Under the pieces are notes generated by a model. It had not been told where the DNA came from. It saw only the letters and a list, made by a program, of their open reading frames with translations, and ran no database searches. DNA of 64,000 nucleotides. Origin: Candidatus Margulisiibacteriota bacterium. GTDB taxonomy: Bacteria; Margulisbacteria; Riflemargulisbacteria; GWF2-39-127. A program made the position numbers and the translations under genes. Shown here piece by piece: positions 33,943 through 43,284 of this stretch (position 1 is the first letter of the stretch; each line of letters opens with the position of its first letter). The stretch spans positions 1-64,000 of the forward strand of contig QKMY01000054.1 in the NCBI GenBank assembly GCA_003242895.1, given 5' to 3'.

Positions 33943-35247
33943 CTAGGACAATCCATTCTTCGGCCAGAATTCGCTAATTAGCTCTGATCTGAAGTTGGTT
34001 TCTTCGGGATTAAAGCAATCGCCTAAAATTTTCCAACCGCTGTCTAAGGCTTCTTCTAAAGGAATATTCACCTTTAAATCCATCATCTGGTTTTCGAAAA
34101 GTTTTCCGTATTTAAGAAGCTTGTTATCCCAATCGCTCATCCTGAAACCCATTGACCGCTTTTCTTCGGTTTCTTTGTACTGGGAATAAAGCTGGATCAT
34201 TCCGTCCATTATGGCACGATGATCTTTTCTTGAATCTTTATTGACTAGCTGCTTCAAACGGCTCAGTGAACCAAACGGCTCAATTCTGCCATTCTTGAGA
34301 TAGAATTGTCCTTCAGTGATATACCCGGTATTATCCGGTACCGGATGGGTGACATCATCGCCAGGCATCGTGGTAACTGCCAGGATAGTAATCGACCCGG
34401 CGCCCTCAAAATCGACAGCTTTCTCGTACCTGAAGGCTAATTGGCTATAGAGATCGCCAGGATACCCACGGTTTGAAGGCACTTGTTCCATGGTAATGGC
34501 AATTTCCTTAAGCGCATCGGAATAGTTCGTCATATCGGTCAATAATACCAGAACCTTTTGTCCCTTGAGGGCAAATTGTTCTGCAACTGCCAGTGCAAGG
34601 TCAGGTACCATTATACCTTCAACTATCGGATCGGCGGCAGTATGAATAAAGAAAATACTCCGGCTGAGGGAACCGCCGTCTTCCAGGGTTTGCTTAAAAT
34701 ACATATACTGGTCATATTTCAAGCCGATCCCGCCCAAAACGATGAGATCAACTTCCGTTTGCAGGGCTATTCTGGCAAGGAGTTCGTCATAAGGTTCACC
34801 GGAAACCGAAAATATAGGTATCTTTTGAGATTCAACTAAAGAATTAAAAAGATCGATCATAGGAATGTTCGTACGGACCATTTTGCTGGGAACAATCCTC
34901 TTAACCGGATTGGCAGAAGGTCCGGCAATCTCAACCAGATTATCGAGAATATGCGTACCATTATCGCGGGGCTTGCCGCTACCGTTAAATATCCGGCCTA
35001 ACATGTTTTCGGAAAACCCGACTTCCATAGGATGCCCAAGGAACTTGACTTCATCGCCCGTAGAAATCCCTCGCGACCCGCTAAAAACCTGTAAATAGAC
35101 AATATCCTGATCAAGACGAATCACTTGCGCCAAAGAGCTGCCTCTTTTTGAGGTTACCTCGGCTAATTCATTATAGGCCACATCCTGTGCCTTAACGGTT
35201 ATAACATTACCGGACATGCTCAAAATCTTTGTACAGACTTTTCTCAT
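33943..35247 (-). CDS. ntpB: V-type ATPase non-catalytic subunit B
   Basis: The 434-residue protein has the B-subunit pattern: an N-terminal beta-barrel, no Walker A P-loop, and the conserved [42 protein letters not shown] and [15 protein letters not shown] segments (about residues 70-250). It alternates with subunit A in the hexameric head and contributes an arginine finger to the catalytic site. Its ATG overlaps the stop of ntpA. Confidence 0.95.
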   Translation of the reverse strand: MRKVCTKILSMSGNVITVKAQDVAYNELAEVTSKRGSSLAQVIRLDQDIVYLQVFSGSRGISTGDEVKFLGHPMEVGFSENMLGRIFNGSGKPRDNGTHILDNLVEIAGPSANPVKRIVPSKMVRTNIPMIDLFNSLVESQKIPIFSVSGEPYDELLARIALQTEVDLIVLGGIGLKYDQYMYFKQTLEDGGSLSRSIFFIHTAADPIVEGIMVPDLALAVAEQFALKGQKVLVLLTDMTNYSDALKEIAITMEQVPSNRGYPGDLYSQLAFRYEKAVDFEGAGSITILAVTTMPGDDVTHPVPDNTGYITEGQFYLKNGRIEPFGSLSRLKQLVNKDSRKDHRAIMDGMIQLYSQYKETEEKRSMGFRMSDWDNKLLKYGKLFENQMMDLKVNIPLEEALDSGWKILGDCFNPEETNFRSELISEFWPKNGLS

Positions 35248-36971
35248 TAATTATCTCCTTCCAGTATGTGGAGTATTTCTTTTTCCTGGGCAATAAATTC
35301 CGGAGAATTCCATGGTTTGTAGTTCCAATCAATAAACTTGTGCCGTAAATGATAAAAAAACTCTCTCGCTTCTTTCTTATCCCTAAAAGACAATTCTTTC
35401 TGGAGAATAGTTATCACACTATCAAAAACCCGTTTTTGCCTGTCTGCAGAGGTTGCTGCGTCTACTTCATCAAAAGCATTCTGTTGTAAATAAACGCTAT
35501 CGATAAAATCACTTTTGAGATAGAGCGTGTAATCATCAACAGACGTACCCTCTTCTCCGACAACTTTCATCATCTGGTTAACATTATGCCCGTTCAAAAG
35601 GACCTGTTTAGCGATTTCGACATGATCCCGGGCAATTATACTTTTGTATTTGCTCCAGCTCTCCAGAGGATCAATTGACGGGAACTTCCTGGCATTAGCT
35701 CTATCCCGAGACAGTCCATGAAAGGCACCCACAACCTTAAGCGTGCCCTGAGTGACCGGTTCCTCGAAGTTTCCTCCTGCCGGACTCACGGTGCCGCCAA
35801 TGGTCAGACTTCCGATCGAGCCATCGAATAATTCTACCAGCCCCGCCCGTTCGTAAAAACTGGCAATACGAGATTCCAGGTAAGCCGGATAGGCCTCTTC
35901 CCCCGGGATCTCTTCTAATCTGCCGGAGATCTCCCTCATTGCCTGCGCCCAGCGAGAAGTCGAATCGGCTAGCAGCAATACTTGCAGCCCCATTTGCCGA
36001 TAGTATTCTGCCGTTGCCGCAGCTGTATAGACAGAAGATTCCCTGGCGGCTACCGGCATAGAGGAAGTATTACAGATTATTATGGTCCTTTCCATGAGCG
36101 ACCGGCCGGTTTTAGGATCAAGGAGTTCCGGGAATTCTTTCAGCGTTTCGACCACTTCTCCGGCTCTTTCTCCGCAAGCCGCGATAATTACGATATCAAC
36201 ATCGGCATATCTGCTGGTCAGTTGCTGCAACACCGTTTTTCCTGCGCCAAAAGGCCCGGGAATACAATACGTCCCACCTTTTGCTATAGGAAAAAGGGTG
36301 TCGATGATCCTTACTTTGGTTATTAACGGCTCCGTTGGCGGGAGCTTTTTTTGATACGCAGTTACCGGTATCTTAACCGGATAATTGAAGACCATGGTCA
36401 AGTCCAGCGTTTTGCCTTTGCTGTCTTTGATCACAGCAATCTTTTCATTAATAGTGTAACTACCCGGAATAATAATTTCTTCTACGGTATATTCATCCGC
36501 TAAATAGAACGGGACCATGATCTTGTGCCTGAATATCCCTTCCGGGACATAGCCCAGCGGATATCCTGCCAGCACCTTGTCTCCTTTTTGGGCGAGCGGT
36601 GTGAAATCCCATTTCGTGTCATCAGATAAGGCTTTCTTTTCAACACCTATCGGCAGAAAGAATCCACACTCTTTCGCAAGGCCTGGCAACGGGTTCTGAA
36701 GCCCGTCAAAGATCTGGGCCATCAGCCCAGGCCCAAGCTGGACCGAAAGCATATCCCCGGAAAATTCCACATTGTCCCCGACCTTAACCCCGGTAGTATT
36801 TTCGAATACCTGAAGAAAGGCTACATCTCCATTGATCCGGATCACTTCTGATTTCAAACGTTTGTTGTGCGTTATTACATAAGCGACTTCGTTCTGCATG
36901 ATATCTCCGTCAAACCGGATTGAGATCATGTTACCGTTTACAGAAAGTACTTTACCTATTTGATTGTTCAT
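35247..36971 (-). CDS. ntpA: V-type ATPase catalytic subunit A
   Basis: The 574-residue catalytic subunit has the A-type P-loop GPFGAGKT, the Walker B-like [33 protein letters not shown], and the catalytic GERAGEV glutamate region. The extra 'bulge' domain of A subunits is present ([16 protein letters not shown] and on). It hydrolyses or makes ATP at the A/B interface. Length fits the spirochaete/Chlamydia/Bacteroidetes type (about 575-590). The gene overlaps the end of the DUF2764 gene by 20 bases. Confidence 0.96.
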   Translation of the reverse strand: MNNQIGKVLSVNGNMISIRFDGDIMQNEVAYVITHNKRLKSEVIRINGDVAFLQVFENTTGVKVGDNVEFSGDMLSVQLGPGLMAQIFDGLQNPLPGLAKECGFFLPIGVEKKALSDDTKWDFTPLAQKGDKVLAGYPLGYVPEGIFRHKIMVPFYLADEYTVEEIIIPGSYTINEKIAVIKDSKGKTLDLTMVFNYPVKIPVTAYQKKLPPTEPLITKVRIIDTLFPIAKGGTYCIPGPFGAGKTVLQQLTSRYADVDIVIIAACGERAGEVVETLKEFPELLDPKTGRSLMERTIIICNTSSMPVAARESSVYTAAATAEYYRQMGLQVLLLADSTSRWAQAMREISGRLEEIPGEEAYPAYLESRIASFYERAGLVELFDGSIGSLTIGGTVSPAGGNFEEPVTQGTLKVVGAFHGLSRDRANARKFPSIDPLESWSKYKSIIARDHVEIAKQVLLNGHNVNQMMKVVGEEGTSVDDYTLYLKSDFIDSVYLQQNAFDEVDAATSADRQKRVFDSVITILQKELSFRDKKEAREFFYHLRHKFIDWNYKPWNSPEFIAQEKEILHILEGDN

Positions 36972-37458
36972 ACGTTACCTCACATAATTGATAGAATTTT
37001 TCTTTACCTTTATTCTTATCAAAGTTTGCTAATCTTTCTAAGATTCCGGTTTTGATACAATAAATCATCAAAAAATTTATATCAAAATGATACATAAATT
37101 CTTTATCTTCCAAAAAATCCCACTTTACCTGTTCATATGATATTTCCATCAAAAGCGGGTCGGACTGTTCCAATATCTTTTTGCTGTTCCGGTCAAGGTC
37201 CTGCTGATTATGCCCGGGTTTCCTTGCCTGAGCAAGACTTGCCTTAAGGGAATGTTCAAACGCAATCCATTCCTTTAAAAAGTTATTATTGCCTTTATAT
37301 GCCTTAAAATTTTTGTTATTAACGAGAGTTACCTCGTCAAGATCTTTTTCAGAAAGCCATTTTTTACATTCTTCTAAAAAAACAGCCACGGTTATAGGCG
37401 GATTCGCAGCAAACTTCAGGTGCGGCAAAGAAGCCGCTAAATAATAATAACTACCCAT
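36952..37458 (-). CDS. DUF2764 family V-ATPase-associated protein
   Basis: The 168-residue protein begins GSYYYLAASLPHL, the N-terminal signature of DUF2764 proteins, which occur only in V-ATPase operons of Chlamydiae, Bacteroidetes, spirochaetes and relatives. It stands where subunit C is found in other operons and probably replaces it as the link between head and ring; its C-terminus (WDFLEDKEFMYHFDINFLMIYCIKTGILERL) is C-subunit-like. ATG 37458 follows GGAG by five bases; the earlier ATG would overlap ntpE more and lacks a ribosome binding site. Confidence 0.8.
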   Translation of the reverse strand: MGSYYYLAASLPHLKFAANPPITVAVFLEECKKWLSEKDLDEVTLVNNKNFKAYKGNNNFLKEWIAFEHSLKASLAQARKPGHNQQDLDRNSKKILEQSDPLLMEISYEQVKWDFLEDKEFMYHFDINFLMIYCIKTGILERLANFDKNKGKEKFYQLCEVTYEQSNR

Positions 37459-38062
37459 TACTGCTCCTATCCAGTATTTTAACAATTCTGGGATTAAGAT
37501 AGGCTTTTAAGGTTTGGGCAATTGCTTCGTCGGTAAAATCATAATATGAATTACTATCTTTGAGTCCGATCCTGAACCCTTTTTCGACTTTATCGGACCC
37601 CTTGATTGTCAGCTCTTCGGCTAAGACTTTTTTAAGCATATTATCAGACATTTTATCCAGAGCGGTTTTGTCGGCCGGGCTCAACACTACTTCCAGAGCA
37701 GTCGTCCCATCTGTATTAAATTGTGCCGCGATCTTAAGCAGCATCTCCTTAATCACTTCAGGACTCATTTCCCCTGAAATTTCTCTCTTCATAATAGCAT
37801 CAAAAAGATCAATAATCTTTGATTTCAGTGCCAGTACCGTATCCCTGCCAGCCAGGCGAAGGGCTTCTTCCCCGTTTTTGATGATCCTCTCAGATTCCTC
37901 CTTCGCTTGCCGGATAATTTCTTCTTTCTGCTTATCGGCCTCGTGGAGCTTGTTCTTAGCTTCGGCGTGCGCCTGCTCAATAATTTTGTCGGCAGTACTG
38001 CGGGCTTCTTCAATACCTTCTTTTTTTATTTTTTCAATAAGACTTCCCAATTCTGACGTCAT
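37451..38062 (-). CDS. ntpE: V-type ATPase subunit E (peripheral stalk)
   Basis: The 203-residue protein has a long N-terminal coiled coil (about 5-85, rich in Ala, Glu, Lys) and a compact C-terminal domain ending in DFTDEAIAQTLKAYLNPRIVKIL, the pattern of V-ATPase E subunits. It forms the peripheral stalk, usually with subunit G/H, which is not seen in this operon. ATG 38062 lies seven bases after GAGGAG. It is the first V-ATPase gene and begins only 30 bases after rnfB. Confidence 0.88.
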   Translation of the reverse strand: MTSELGSLIEKIKKEGIEEARSTADKIIEQAHAEAKNKLHEADKQKEEIIRQAKEESERIIKNGEEALRLAGRDTVLALKSKIIDLFDAIMKREISGEMSPEVIKEMLLKIAAQFNTDGTTALEVVLSPADKTALDKMSDNMLKKVLAEELTIKGSDKVEKGFRIGLKDSNSYYDFTDEAIAQTLKAYLNPRIVKILDRSSNG

Positions 38063-38092
38063 AGAATGACTCCTCATTATATAGAATATTTT

Positions 38093-38887
38093 TTAATCGA
38101 TCATAACAATAGCTTTTGCCGGACATACTTTTGCGCATTCGCCACAGTTGGTGCACTTTACAGGATTAATCTTCGCAAGCGGCCCTTCCATGCCGATTGC
38201 AGCCGGAACGCAGACCTTAACACATTTCATACAGCCCATACAGCCGACAGTACAATTCTTTTTGGTTGCCATCCCGGTATCTTTCGACCGGCATAACACC
38301 GTATATCTGCCGGATACCGGAACCAGCTCAATAAGCTTCTTGGGACAAGCCGCAACACACTTGCCACAGGCAGTGCAAAGAGCTTCATTGACTACGGCAA
38401 CCCCATTCTCGATGCCAATTGCACCAAATGGACAGGCCGTCAGGCACGTACCAAAGCCCAGACATCCGTGAGAACATGATTTGTGCCCTGCGAATATCGT
38501 TGAGGCAGCAACGCAATCCCGAATACCATAATAATCATATTTACCGACAGCCGCAGTACAATTACCGTTACATAATACCCTGGCTGCTTTTTTTTCGGTT
38601 TGCGCTACTGACAAACCCATAATTTCTCCGAGTTTAGCAGAGACTTCACTTCCACCTACCGAACAGGCCTCGATCGGCGCACGCCCCTGCGCAACAGCTG
38701 CTGCAAAGCCATCACACCCGGGAAAGCCACACCCGCCACAGTTTGCCCCCGGCAGCGATTCCCGAATCAATGCCACTTTTTCGTCAACGCTAACAGCAAA
38801 AATCTTTGCCGCATACGAAAGCCCGATACCAAATAAAATCCCCATACTGCCGAGAACAGCTATTGGAGATAATATTGTCTCTATCAT
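38093..38887 (-). CDS. rnfB: Rnf complex subunit B (multi-cluster ferredoxin)
   Basis: The 264-residue subunit has an N-terminal membrane helix, the RnfB domain GANCGGCGFPGCDGFAAAVAQG (binding one [4Fe-4S]), an uncommon Cys-rich middle (CNGNC, SCSHGCLGFGTCLTACP), and two further ferredoxin pairs (CTACGKCVAACP, CTVGCMGCMKCVKVCVP, CTNCGECAKVCP). This long clostridial-type RnfB takes electrons from soluble ferredoxin. GAGGTG precedes the ATG. It is the last rnf gene and runs almost directly into the V-ATPase genes. Confidence 0.95.
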   Translation of the reverse strand: MIETILSPIAVLGSMGILFGIGLSYAAKIFAVSVDEKVALIRESLPGANCGGCGFPGCDGFAAAVAQGRAPIEACSVGGSEVSAKLGEIMGLSVAQTEKKAARVLCNGNCTAAVGKYDYYGIRDCVAASTIFAGHKSCSHGCLGFGTCLTACPFGAIGIENGVAVVNEALCTACGKCVAACPKKLIELVPVSGRYTVLCRSKDTGMATKKNCTVGCMGCMKCVKVCVPAAIGMEGPLAKINPVKCTNCGECAKVCPAKAIVMID

Positions 38888-38917
38888 TATTTTTCACCTC
38901 TTCGAAATAATCTTAGC

Positions 38918-39511
38918 CTATTTAATTAACCCCTGAAATCCAAAAAAAGCCAGAGAAACCAGCGATGCAGAAATTAATGAAATGGGAAACCCTTTAAGGT
39001 TTTCCGGGATATCGGAAAATACCAGTCTTTCCCTGATACCCGCAAAAAGAACTATCGCTAACGTAAAACCCATACCAGCAAACGTCCCGTATAAAAAAGA
39101 ATCAAGGAAATTGCTCCCTTTCTGAACATTAATGATACAAACACCCAAAACAGCACAATTCGTTGTTATCAAAGGCAAATAAACTCCCAGGGCTTTATAG
39201 AGCGCCTGGCTGGTCTTCTGGATAATCAGCTCAACAAGTTGCACAAGCGTGGCGATTACCAGGATAAAAGTTATTGTCTGCAGATATTCAAGGTGAAACG
39301 TAACAAGAATATATTCCTGTACCATCCAGGTTACAGCAGAAGAGATCGCCATTACAAATACCACAGCAACCCCCATCCCCAAGGCAGTATCGGTCTTGCG
39401 CGACACTCCGAGAAAAGGACAGATTCCCAGAAACCTTACCAAAACAAAGTTCTCGATGAGTACTGCACCAAGAAAAGCCGTCATTATTTGTTGCAACATA
39501 CCTTCACTCAC
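38918..39511 (-). CDS. rnfA: Rnf complex membrane subunit A
   Basis: The 197-residue integral protein has six membrane helices and the RnfA signatures: LIENFVLVRFLGICPFLGVS near the N-terminus and TTNCAVLGVCIIN in the middle, whose cysteines hold an [2Fe-2S] or [4Fe-4S] cluster shared with RnfE at the membrane centre. RnfA and RnfE form the pseudo-symmetric core of the ion pump. GGAGTGAG precedes the ATG. Confidence 0.96.
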   Translation of the reverse strand: MSEGMLQQIMTAFLGAVLIENFVLVRFLGICPFLGVSRKTDTALGMGVAVVFVMAISSAVTWMVQEYILVTFHLEYLQTITFILVIATLVQLVELIIQKTSQALYKALGVYLPLITTNCAVLGVCIINVQKGSNFLDSFLYGTFAGMGFTLAIVLFAGIRERLVFSDIPENLKGFPISLISASLVSLAFFGFQGLIK

Positions 39512-39523
39512 TCCTCTTTGCGC

Positions 39524-40231
39524 CTATTTTTTCGCGGAACACTGGGCTACCGGTTCCTGCCGAACAACCGTTTCCGGCACTGGTTGTGTTTCGGATACAG
39601 TTTTGCACGGAGCCTTACACCCGCTACACCCTGAAGCAGTTATTTTGGTTATCGACAGCTTATTTGTCAGGCCTATTAACATTCCAAAGGCCAGAAACCC
39701 TCCCGGAGGAAGTATCATTATCAAAGCCGGACTATATGACTCTCCAAACAATTTAAGGCCAAGGATCGTCCCGTTCCCAAGTATTTCCCGAAAACTTCCC
39801 ATAACGAGAAGCGCAAGCGTAAACCCGATACCCATTCCAAGTCCGTCAAAAGCCGAAGCTAGAGGAGAATTCTTGGAAGCAAAAGTTTCTGCCCTTGCCA
39901 AAATAATACAATTGACCACAATGAGAGGAATGAATATCCCCAAAGCTTTGTCTATAGAAGGCACATAAGCCTTCAGCAACATCTGGACAATAGTGACAAA
40001 CGAAGCGATAACAATAACAAATGCCGGTATCCGGACTTTAGCCGGTATAGATTTTCTGAGTATCGATATGACGAAGTTCGACCCGATCAGGACAGCGGTC
40101 GTGGATATGCCCATCCCAATGCCATTAATTGCGGACGTTGTGACCGCCAGAGTAGGGCACGTCCCGAGGACAAGTTTTGTGGTAGGGTTTTCGGTTATAA
40201 TGCCATTTTTAAGTATTTTAAATAAGTTCAT
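39524..40231 (-). CDS. rnfE: Rnf complex membrane subunit E with Cys-rich tail
   Basis: The 235-residue protein is the partner of RnfA: six helices, N-terminal GTCPTLAVTTSAINGIGMG and IPLIVVNCIILARAE with the cluster-binding cysteines. After the last helix there is a soluble extension containing SGCSGCKAPC and ending PVAQCSAKK; such a Cys tail is not part of the minimal RnfE and might bind metal or a cofactor. The start overlaps rnfG by four bases. Confidence 0.95.
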   Translation of the reverse strand: MNLFKILKNGIITENPTTKLVLGTCPTLAVTTSAINGIGMGISTTAVLIGSNFVISILRKSIPAKVRIPAFVIVIASFVTIVQMLLKAYVPSIDKALGIFIPLIVVNCIILARAETFASKNSPLASAFDGLGMGIGFTLALLVMGSFREILGNGTILGLKLFGESYSPALIMILPPGGFLAFGMLIGLTNKLSITKITASGCSGCKAPCKTVSETQPVPETVVRQEPVAQCSAKK

Positions 40232-40800
40232 TCAGCGCGGACCTCCTGAGCAATAAGGGACTTAGCAAACGCTGCAGAGTTGTTCACGGCAAGCGTCACC
40301 GCTTTTGAGGTAATCGTGGCTCCGCTGATCGCTTGTATTTCGTTATCGGCAGACGGTTTTATTTTGACGACTGTCAGCACCTTCTTAATGCTTTTTTTTA
40401 TGTACTGGTTTATGAAACCCGGTTCTGCTGCTTTCGTGCCGAGACCCGGAGTTTCTTTATTCTCTCCGATCTTGACCCCTGACAGGCTGCCATCCATTTT
40501 TATTCCTACGGTTACATTGATTGCGCCTCCATACCCTTTCGGAGTTGATGAAAAAACATAGCCGATCGTTTTGTCAGAGGCCACACCCCGATAGGCTGCT
40601 TTAATTTCGGAAGAAGTAGAAACAGGCAGAGATTCAAAGCGTTCGGCTGCCGGAAGGACTTCTTTTCGTTGCTGCTGAGCGCTTTCAATGACCCGCTGTT
40701 TGATAACATCTGCCGTCAAGGAATTAACAACGGCCAGACAAAATCCAAAAAAGACACAAATAAATAGAAGCGAAAGTGTTGGTTTGAGCATGTCACGCAT
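40228..40800 (-). CDS. rnfG: Rnf complex subunit G (covalent FMN)
   Basis: The 190-residue protein has one N-terminal membrane helix and an external FMN-binding domain. The flavinylation motif is ISGATITSKAV near residue 165, where the second Thr (S-G-A-T) receives FMN from ApbE, encoded at 46608. It carries electrons in the periplasm-facing part of Rnf. ATG 40800 is chosen because GGAGG lies 11 bases upstream; a GTG four codons earlier abuts that site. It overlaps rnfD by eight bases. Confidence 0.94.
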   Translation of the reverse strand: MRDMLKPTLSLLFICVFFGFCLAVVNSLTADVIKQRVIESAQQQRKEVLPAAERFESLPVSTSSEIKAAYRGVASDKTIGYVFSSTPKGYGGAINVTVGIKMDGSLSGVKIGENKETPGLGTKAAEPGFINQYIKKSIKKVLTVVKIKPSADNEIQAISGATITSKAVTLAVNNSAAFAKSLIAQEVRAE

Positions 40801-41791
40801 TGGCTTTTTCACCTCCGGATTTCTTTGCTATCCCGAATTTTTTGGGGATAGTATACGCGTCGATCAATGGAACCGTCAGATTCATTAGCAGAATAGAGTA
40901 CGACACCCCTTCCGGGTATCCCCCATATAATCGAATAACCGCAGTTAACAACCCGCAGCCTGTTCCCATAATAAGTTTACCCCTGGAAGTAATCGGGGAG
41001 GTAGTGTAATCAGTCGCCATAAAAAAAGCCCCCAGCATTAATCCACCGGCAAAAATATGATAAACAAAATTACCGGTAAACAGGGTAGTCCCACCAAGCG
41101 TCCAGGTCAGCAACGCGGTTGTTCCGATAAAAGATAAAGGGATCTCAAGGGTTATGATCCTCCGGTATACCAAATAGGCCGCGCCGATTAACAGTGCCAG
41201 GACAGAAGTTTCGCCAATACATCCACCGACATTCCCGATGAACAAATCCATGAGGTGCGGTAGAGATCCGGCGGCTTCTGTTCCGGTTTTTATAAGGGCC
41301 AGCGGAGTCGCAGACGCCATCGCGTCAGGCGTAGCAGAGGCAACCGCATCAAGTCCCGGGTTTACCCAGGTTGTCATCGCCACAGGCCAGGACGCCATGA
41401 GAAAAGCTCTCGCAGCAAGCGCCGGGTTAACGAAATTATGACCTAAACCTCCAAACATATGTTTCACTATAACGATCGCAAATAGACCGCCCAGAGCGGC
41501 AATCCACAGGGGAATGCCGGGTGGCAGATTAAACGCCAGTAATATCCCGGTGACAACTGCACTATAATCACTTATGGTAATAGCTTTCTTCATGAACTTG
41601 TTAGCCGCCATTTCAGCAATAACGCAGGCAAGCACCGTAACGAGGATCACCAAAAAGGCTCTTAGCCCGAAAAAATAGATAGAAGCAGCAAGTGCCGGCA
41701 TCAGAGCAATAATGACATCTCTCATAATACTGGAAGTAGAAACCTTGCTTCTCAAATGAGGAGAAGAACCTGCGATTAAATTAAGCTCCAT
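40793..41791 (-). CDS. rnfD: Rnf complex membrane subunit D (covalent FMN)
   Basis: The 332-residue protein has about nine or ten membrane helices, with the NqrB/RnfD segments GGLGHNFVNPALAARAFLMASWP and GCGLLTAVIRLYGGYPEGVSYSILLMN. The FMN attachment site is expected in SATPLALIK; a second, near-identical SATP occurs six residues before (DAVASATPDAMASATP), a local duplication. RnfD contributes to ion translocation. AAAGGGG precedes the ATG. Confidence 0.95.
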   Translation of the reverse strand: MELNLIAGSSPHLRSKVSTSSIMRDVIIALMPALAASIYFFGLRAFLVILVTVLACVIAEMAANKFMKKAITISDYSAVVTGILLAFNLPPGIPLWIAALGGLFAIVIVKHMFGGLGHNFVNPALAARAFLMASWPVAMTTWVNPGLDAVASATPDAMASATPLALIKTGTEAAGSLPHLMDLFIGNVGGCIGETSVLALLIGAAYLVYRRIITLEIPLSFIGTTALLTWTLGGTTLFTGNFVYHIFAGGLMLGAFFMATDYTTSPITSRGKLIMGTGCGLLTAVIRLYGGYPEGVSYSILLMNLTVPLIDAYTIPKKFGIAKKSGGEKANA

Positions 41792-41803
41792 TGTCGATCC
41801 CCT

Positions 41804-43120
41804 TTATTTCTTTTTCGCCAGTTTCTGAAGTTCGGCTTTGACATAGCGAATTGATTGTACCAGGTGCCTTTTTGCCGGGCAGACGTAGGAACAGCTTCCG
41901 CATTCTATACAATCAGCCGGGCTGTATTTAACAGTATCCTCTATCAAGCCCTTTGTCATGTTAGCGTTAATGTATAAGGGCAATAATCCCATCGGGCAGA
42001 CGGTTGCGCATTTGCCGCACCGGATACATGCGCTCTCCTTCAGGAGCTCAGCATCTATCCGATTAAAGGCCAGGAGCGCGTTCGTATGCTTAACGACCAT
42101 GTTATCAAGCGAAAACTGAGCTATTCCCATCATCGGGCCACCCATAATAATCTTTAACGGTTCCTGCGCAAAACCGCCGCAAAATTCGAATACGTCTTTT
42201 AATGGCGTACCGATAAGTACTTCTACGTTTTTAGGTTCTTTGACTGCCGATCCGGCGATAGTTACACGTTTTTTAATCAGCGGCATACCGGTCTTAATAA
42301 ATCCGGCAATGAACGAAGCCGTATTAATATTCTGAACAAGAACTCCTACATCGGCAGGAAGTTTTCCGCCCGGGACTTCTCTTCCGGAAACAGTATATAT
42401 CATCTGCTTCTCTGCTCCCTGAGGGTAAACCGTTCTTAAGGACGCGACTTTGATATCCGGATCATCCCTGAGGAGCCGGGTTAAGAGTTTTATGGCTTCA
42501 GGCTTGTTCGATTCAATTGCTATAAAGGCTTTTTTTATTCCGGCAATATCCATGATAATTCTGGTGCCGTCAATAATGCCCTGCGGATTCTCCATCATCT
42601 CCCGGTAATCGGAGGTTATGTACGGTTCGCATTCCGCCCCGTTTATTATTAGCACTGCAAGTGTTTTGCCAGGTGGCGGTGATAGTTTAACTGAAGTTGG
42701 GAACCCTGCGCCGCCAAGACCAACAATACCTGATTCACGGATCGCGCTGATCAATTCTTTTGTTGGAATATTCCCCGGAGGCATGATTCCTTCATACACT
42801 TCCTGCAAACCATCGGGTTCGATTTCAACCGAAGGAACTTCGAACCCACCGGGATAAAGGACCGGCTTCACGTTAAGCACTACCCCGGATACGCTTGAAT
42901 GCACCGGAGCTGAGATAAAGGACTCGCTATCCCCGATCTTCTGGCCTACCTTTACTTTGTCCCCTTTTTTTACCAGGACAGCACAAGGCGCTCCAATATG
43001 CTGAAGCATTGGAATGACAACTTTTTTTGGTATCGGCATCGTCACCGTCGACATCTCGGAGGTATGTTTGTGATGCGGCAATTTTATACCGCCTTTAAAG
43101 GTTTTTAATATTTGTTTCAT
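41804..43120 (-). CDS. rnfC: Rnf complex subunit C (NADH-binding)
   Basis: The 438-residue peripheral subunit has an N-terminal lipoyl/barrel-like part (KKGDKVKVGQKIGDSESFISAPVHSSVSG), the NAD/FMN-binding GLGGAGFPTSVKL and EPYITSDYREMME segments, a SLBB domain, and two C-terminal ferredoxin motifs (CIRCGKCATVCP, CIECGSCSYVCP). It exchanges electrons with NAD+/NADH. It is first in the rnf operon, 60 bases after a good promoter -10 box. No strong ribosome binding site is visible. Confidence 0.96.
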   Translation of the reverse strand: MKQILKTFKGGIKLPHHKHTSEMSTVTMPIPKKVVIPMLQHIGAPCAVLVKKGDKVKVGQKIGDSESFISAPVHSSVSGVVLNVKPVLYPGGFEVPSVEIEPDGLQEVYEGIMPPGNIPTKELISAIRESGIVGLGGAGFPTSVKLSPPPGKTLAVLIINGAECEPYITSDYREMMENPQGIIDGTRIIMDIAGIKKAFIAIESNKPEAIKLLTRLLRDDPDIKVASLRTVYPQGAEKQMIYTVSGREVPGGKLPADVGVLVQNINTASFIAGFIKTGMPLIKKRVTIAGSAVKEPKNVEVLIGTPLKDVFEFCGGFAQEPLKIIMGGPMMGIAQFSLDNMVVKHTNALLAFNRIDAELLKESACIRCGKCATVCPMGLLPLYINANMTKGLIEDTVKYSPADCIECGSCSYVCPAKRHLVQSIRYVKAELQKLAKKK

Positions 43121-43179
43121 TTTGAAAATTTCACTTTTGTCCTTTTTTTGAATTCTAACCGAATGAGAAAAACAAAATT

Positions 43180-43208
43180 ATTATAACATAAGAATATAAG
43201 CATCCCAA
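43180..43208 (-). promoter_or_regulatory. Promoter of the rnf-V-ATPase operon
   Basis: On the minus strand TTGGGA (43208-43203), exactly 17 bases and a perfect TATAAT (43185-43180) form a sigma70-type promoter 60 bases before the rnfC ATG. No other promoter-like pair or terminator is seen between rnfC and ntpK, so it may drive the whole 12-kb unit. Confidence 0.7.
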
Positions 43209-43284
43209 ATAAAAACATATTTTATTCATTAAATAGCTAAAAAAGCGTATTTTGAGGTTAGTTAGTTCGGCAATAGCACGAATC

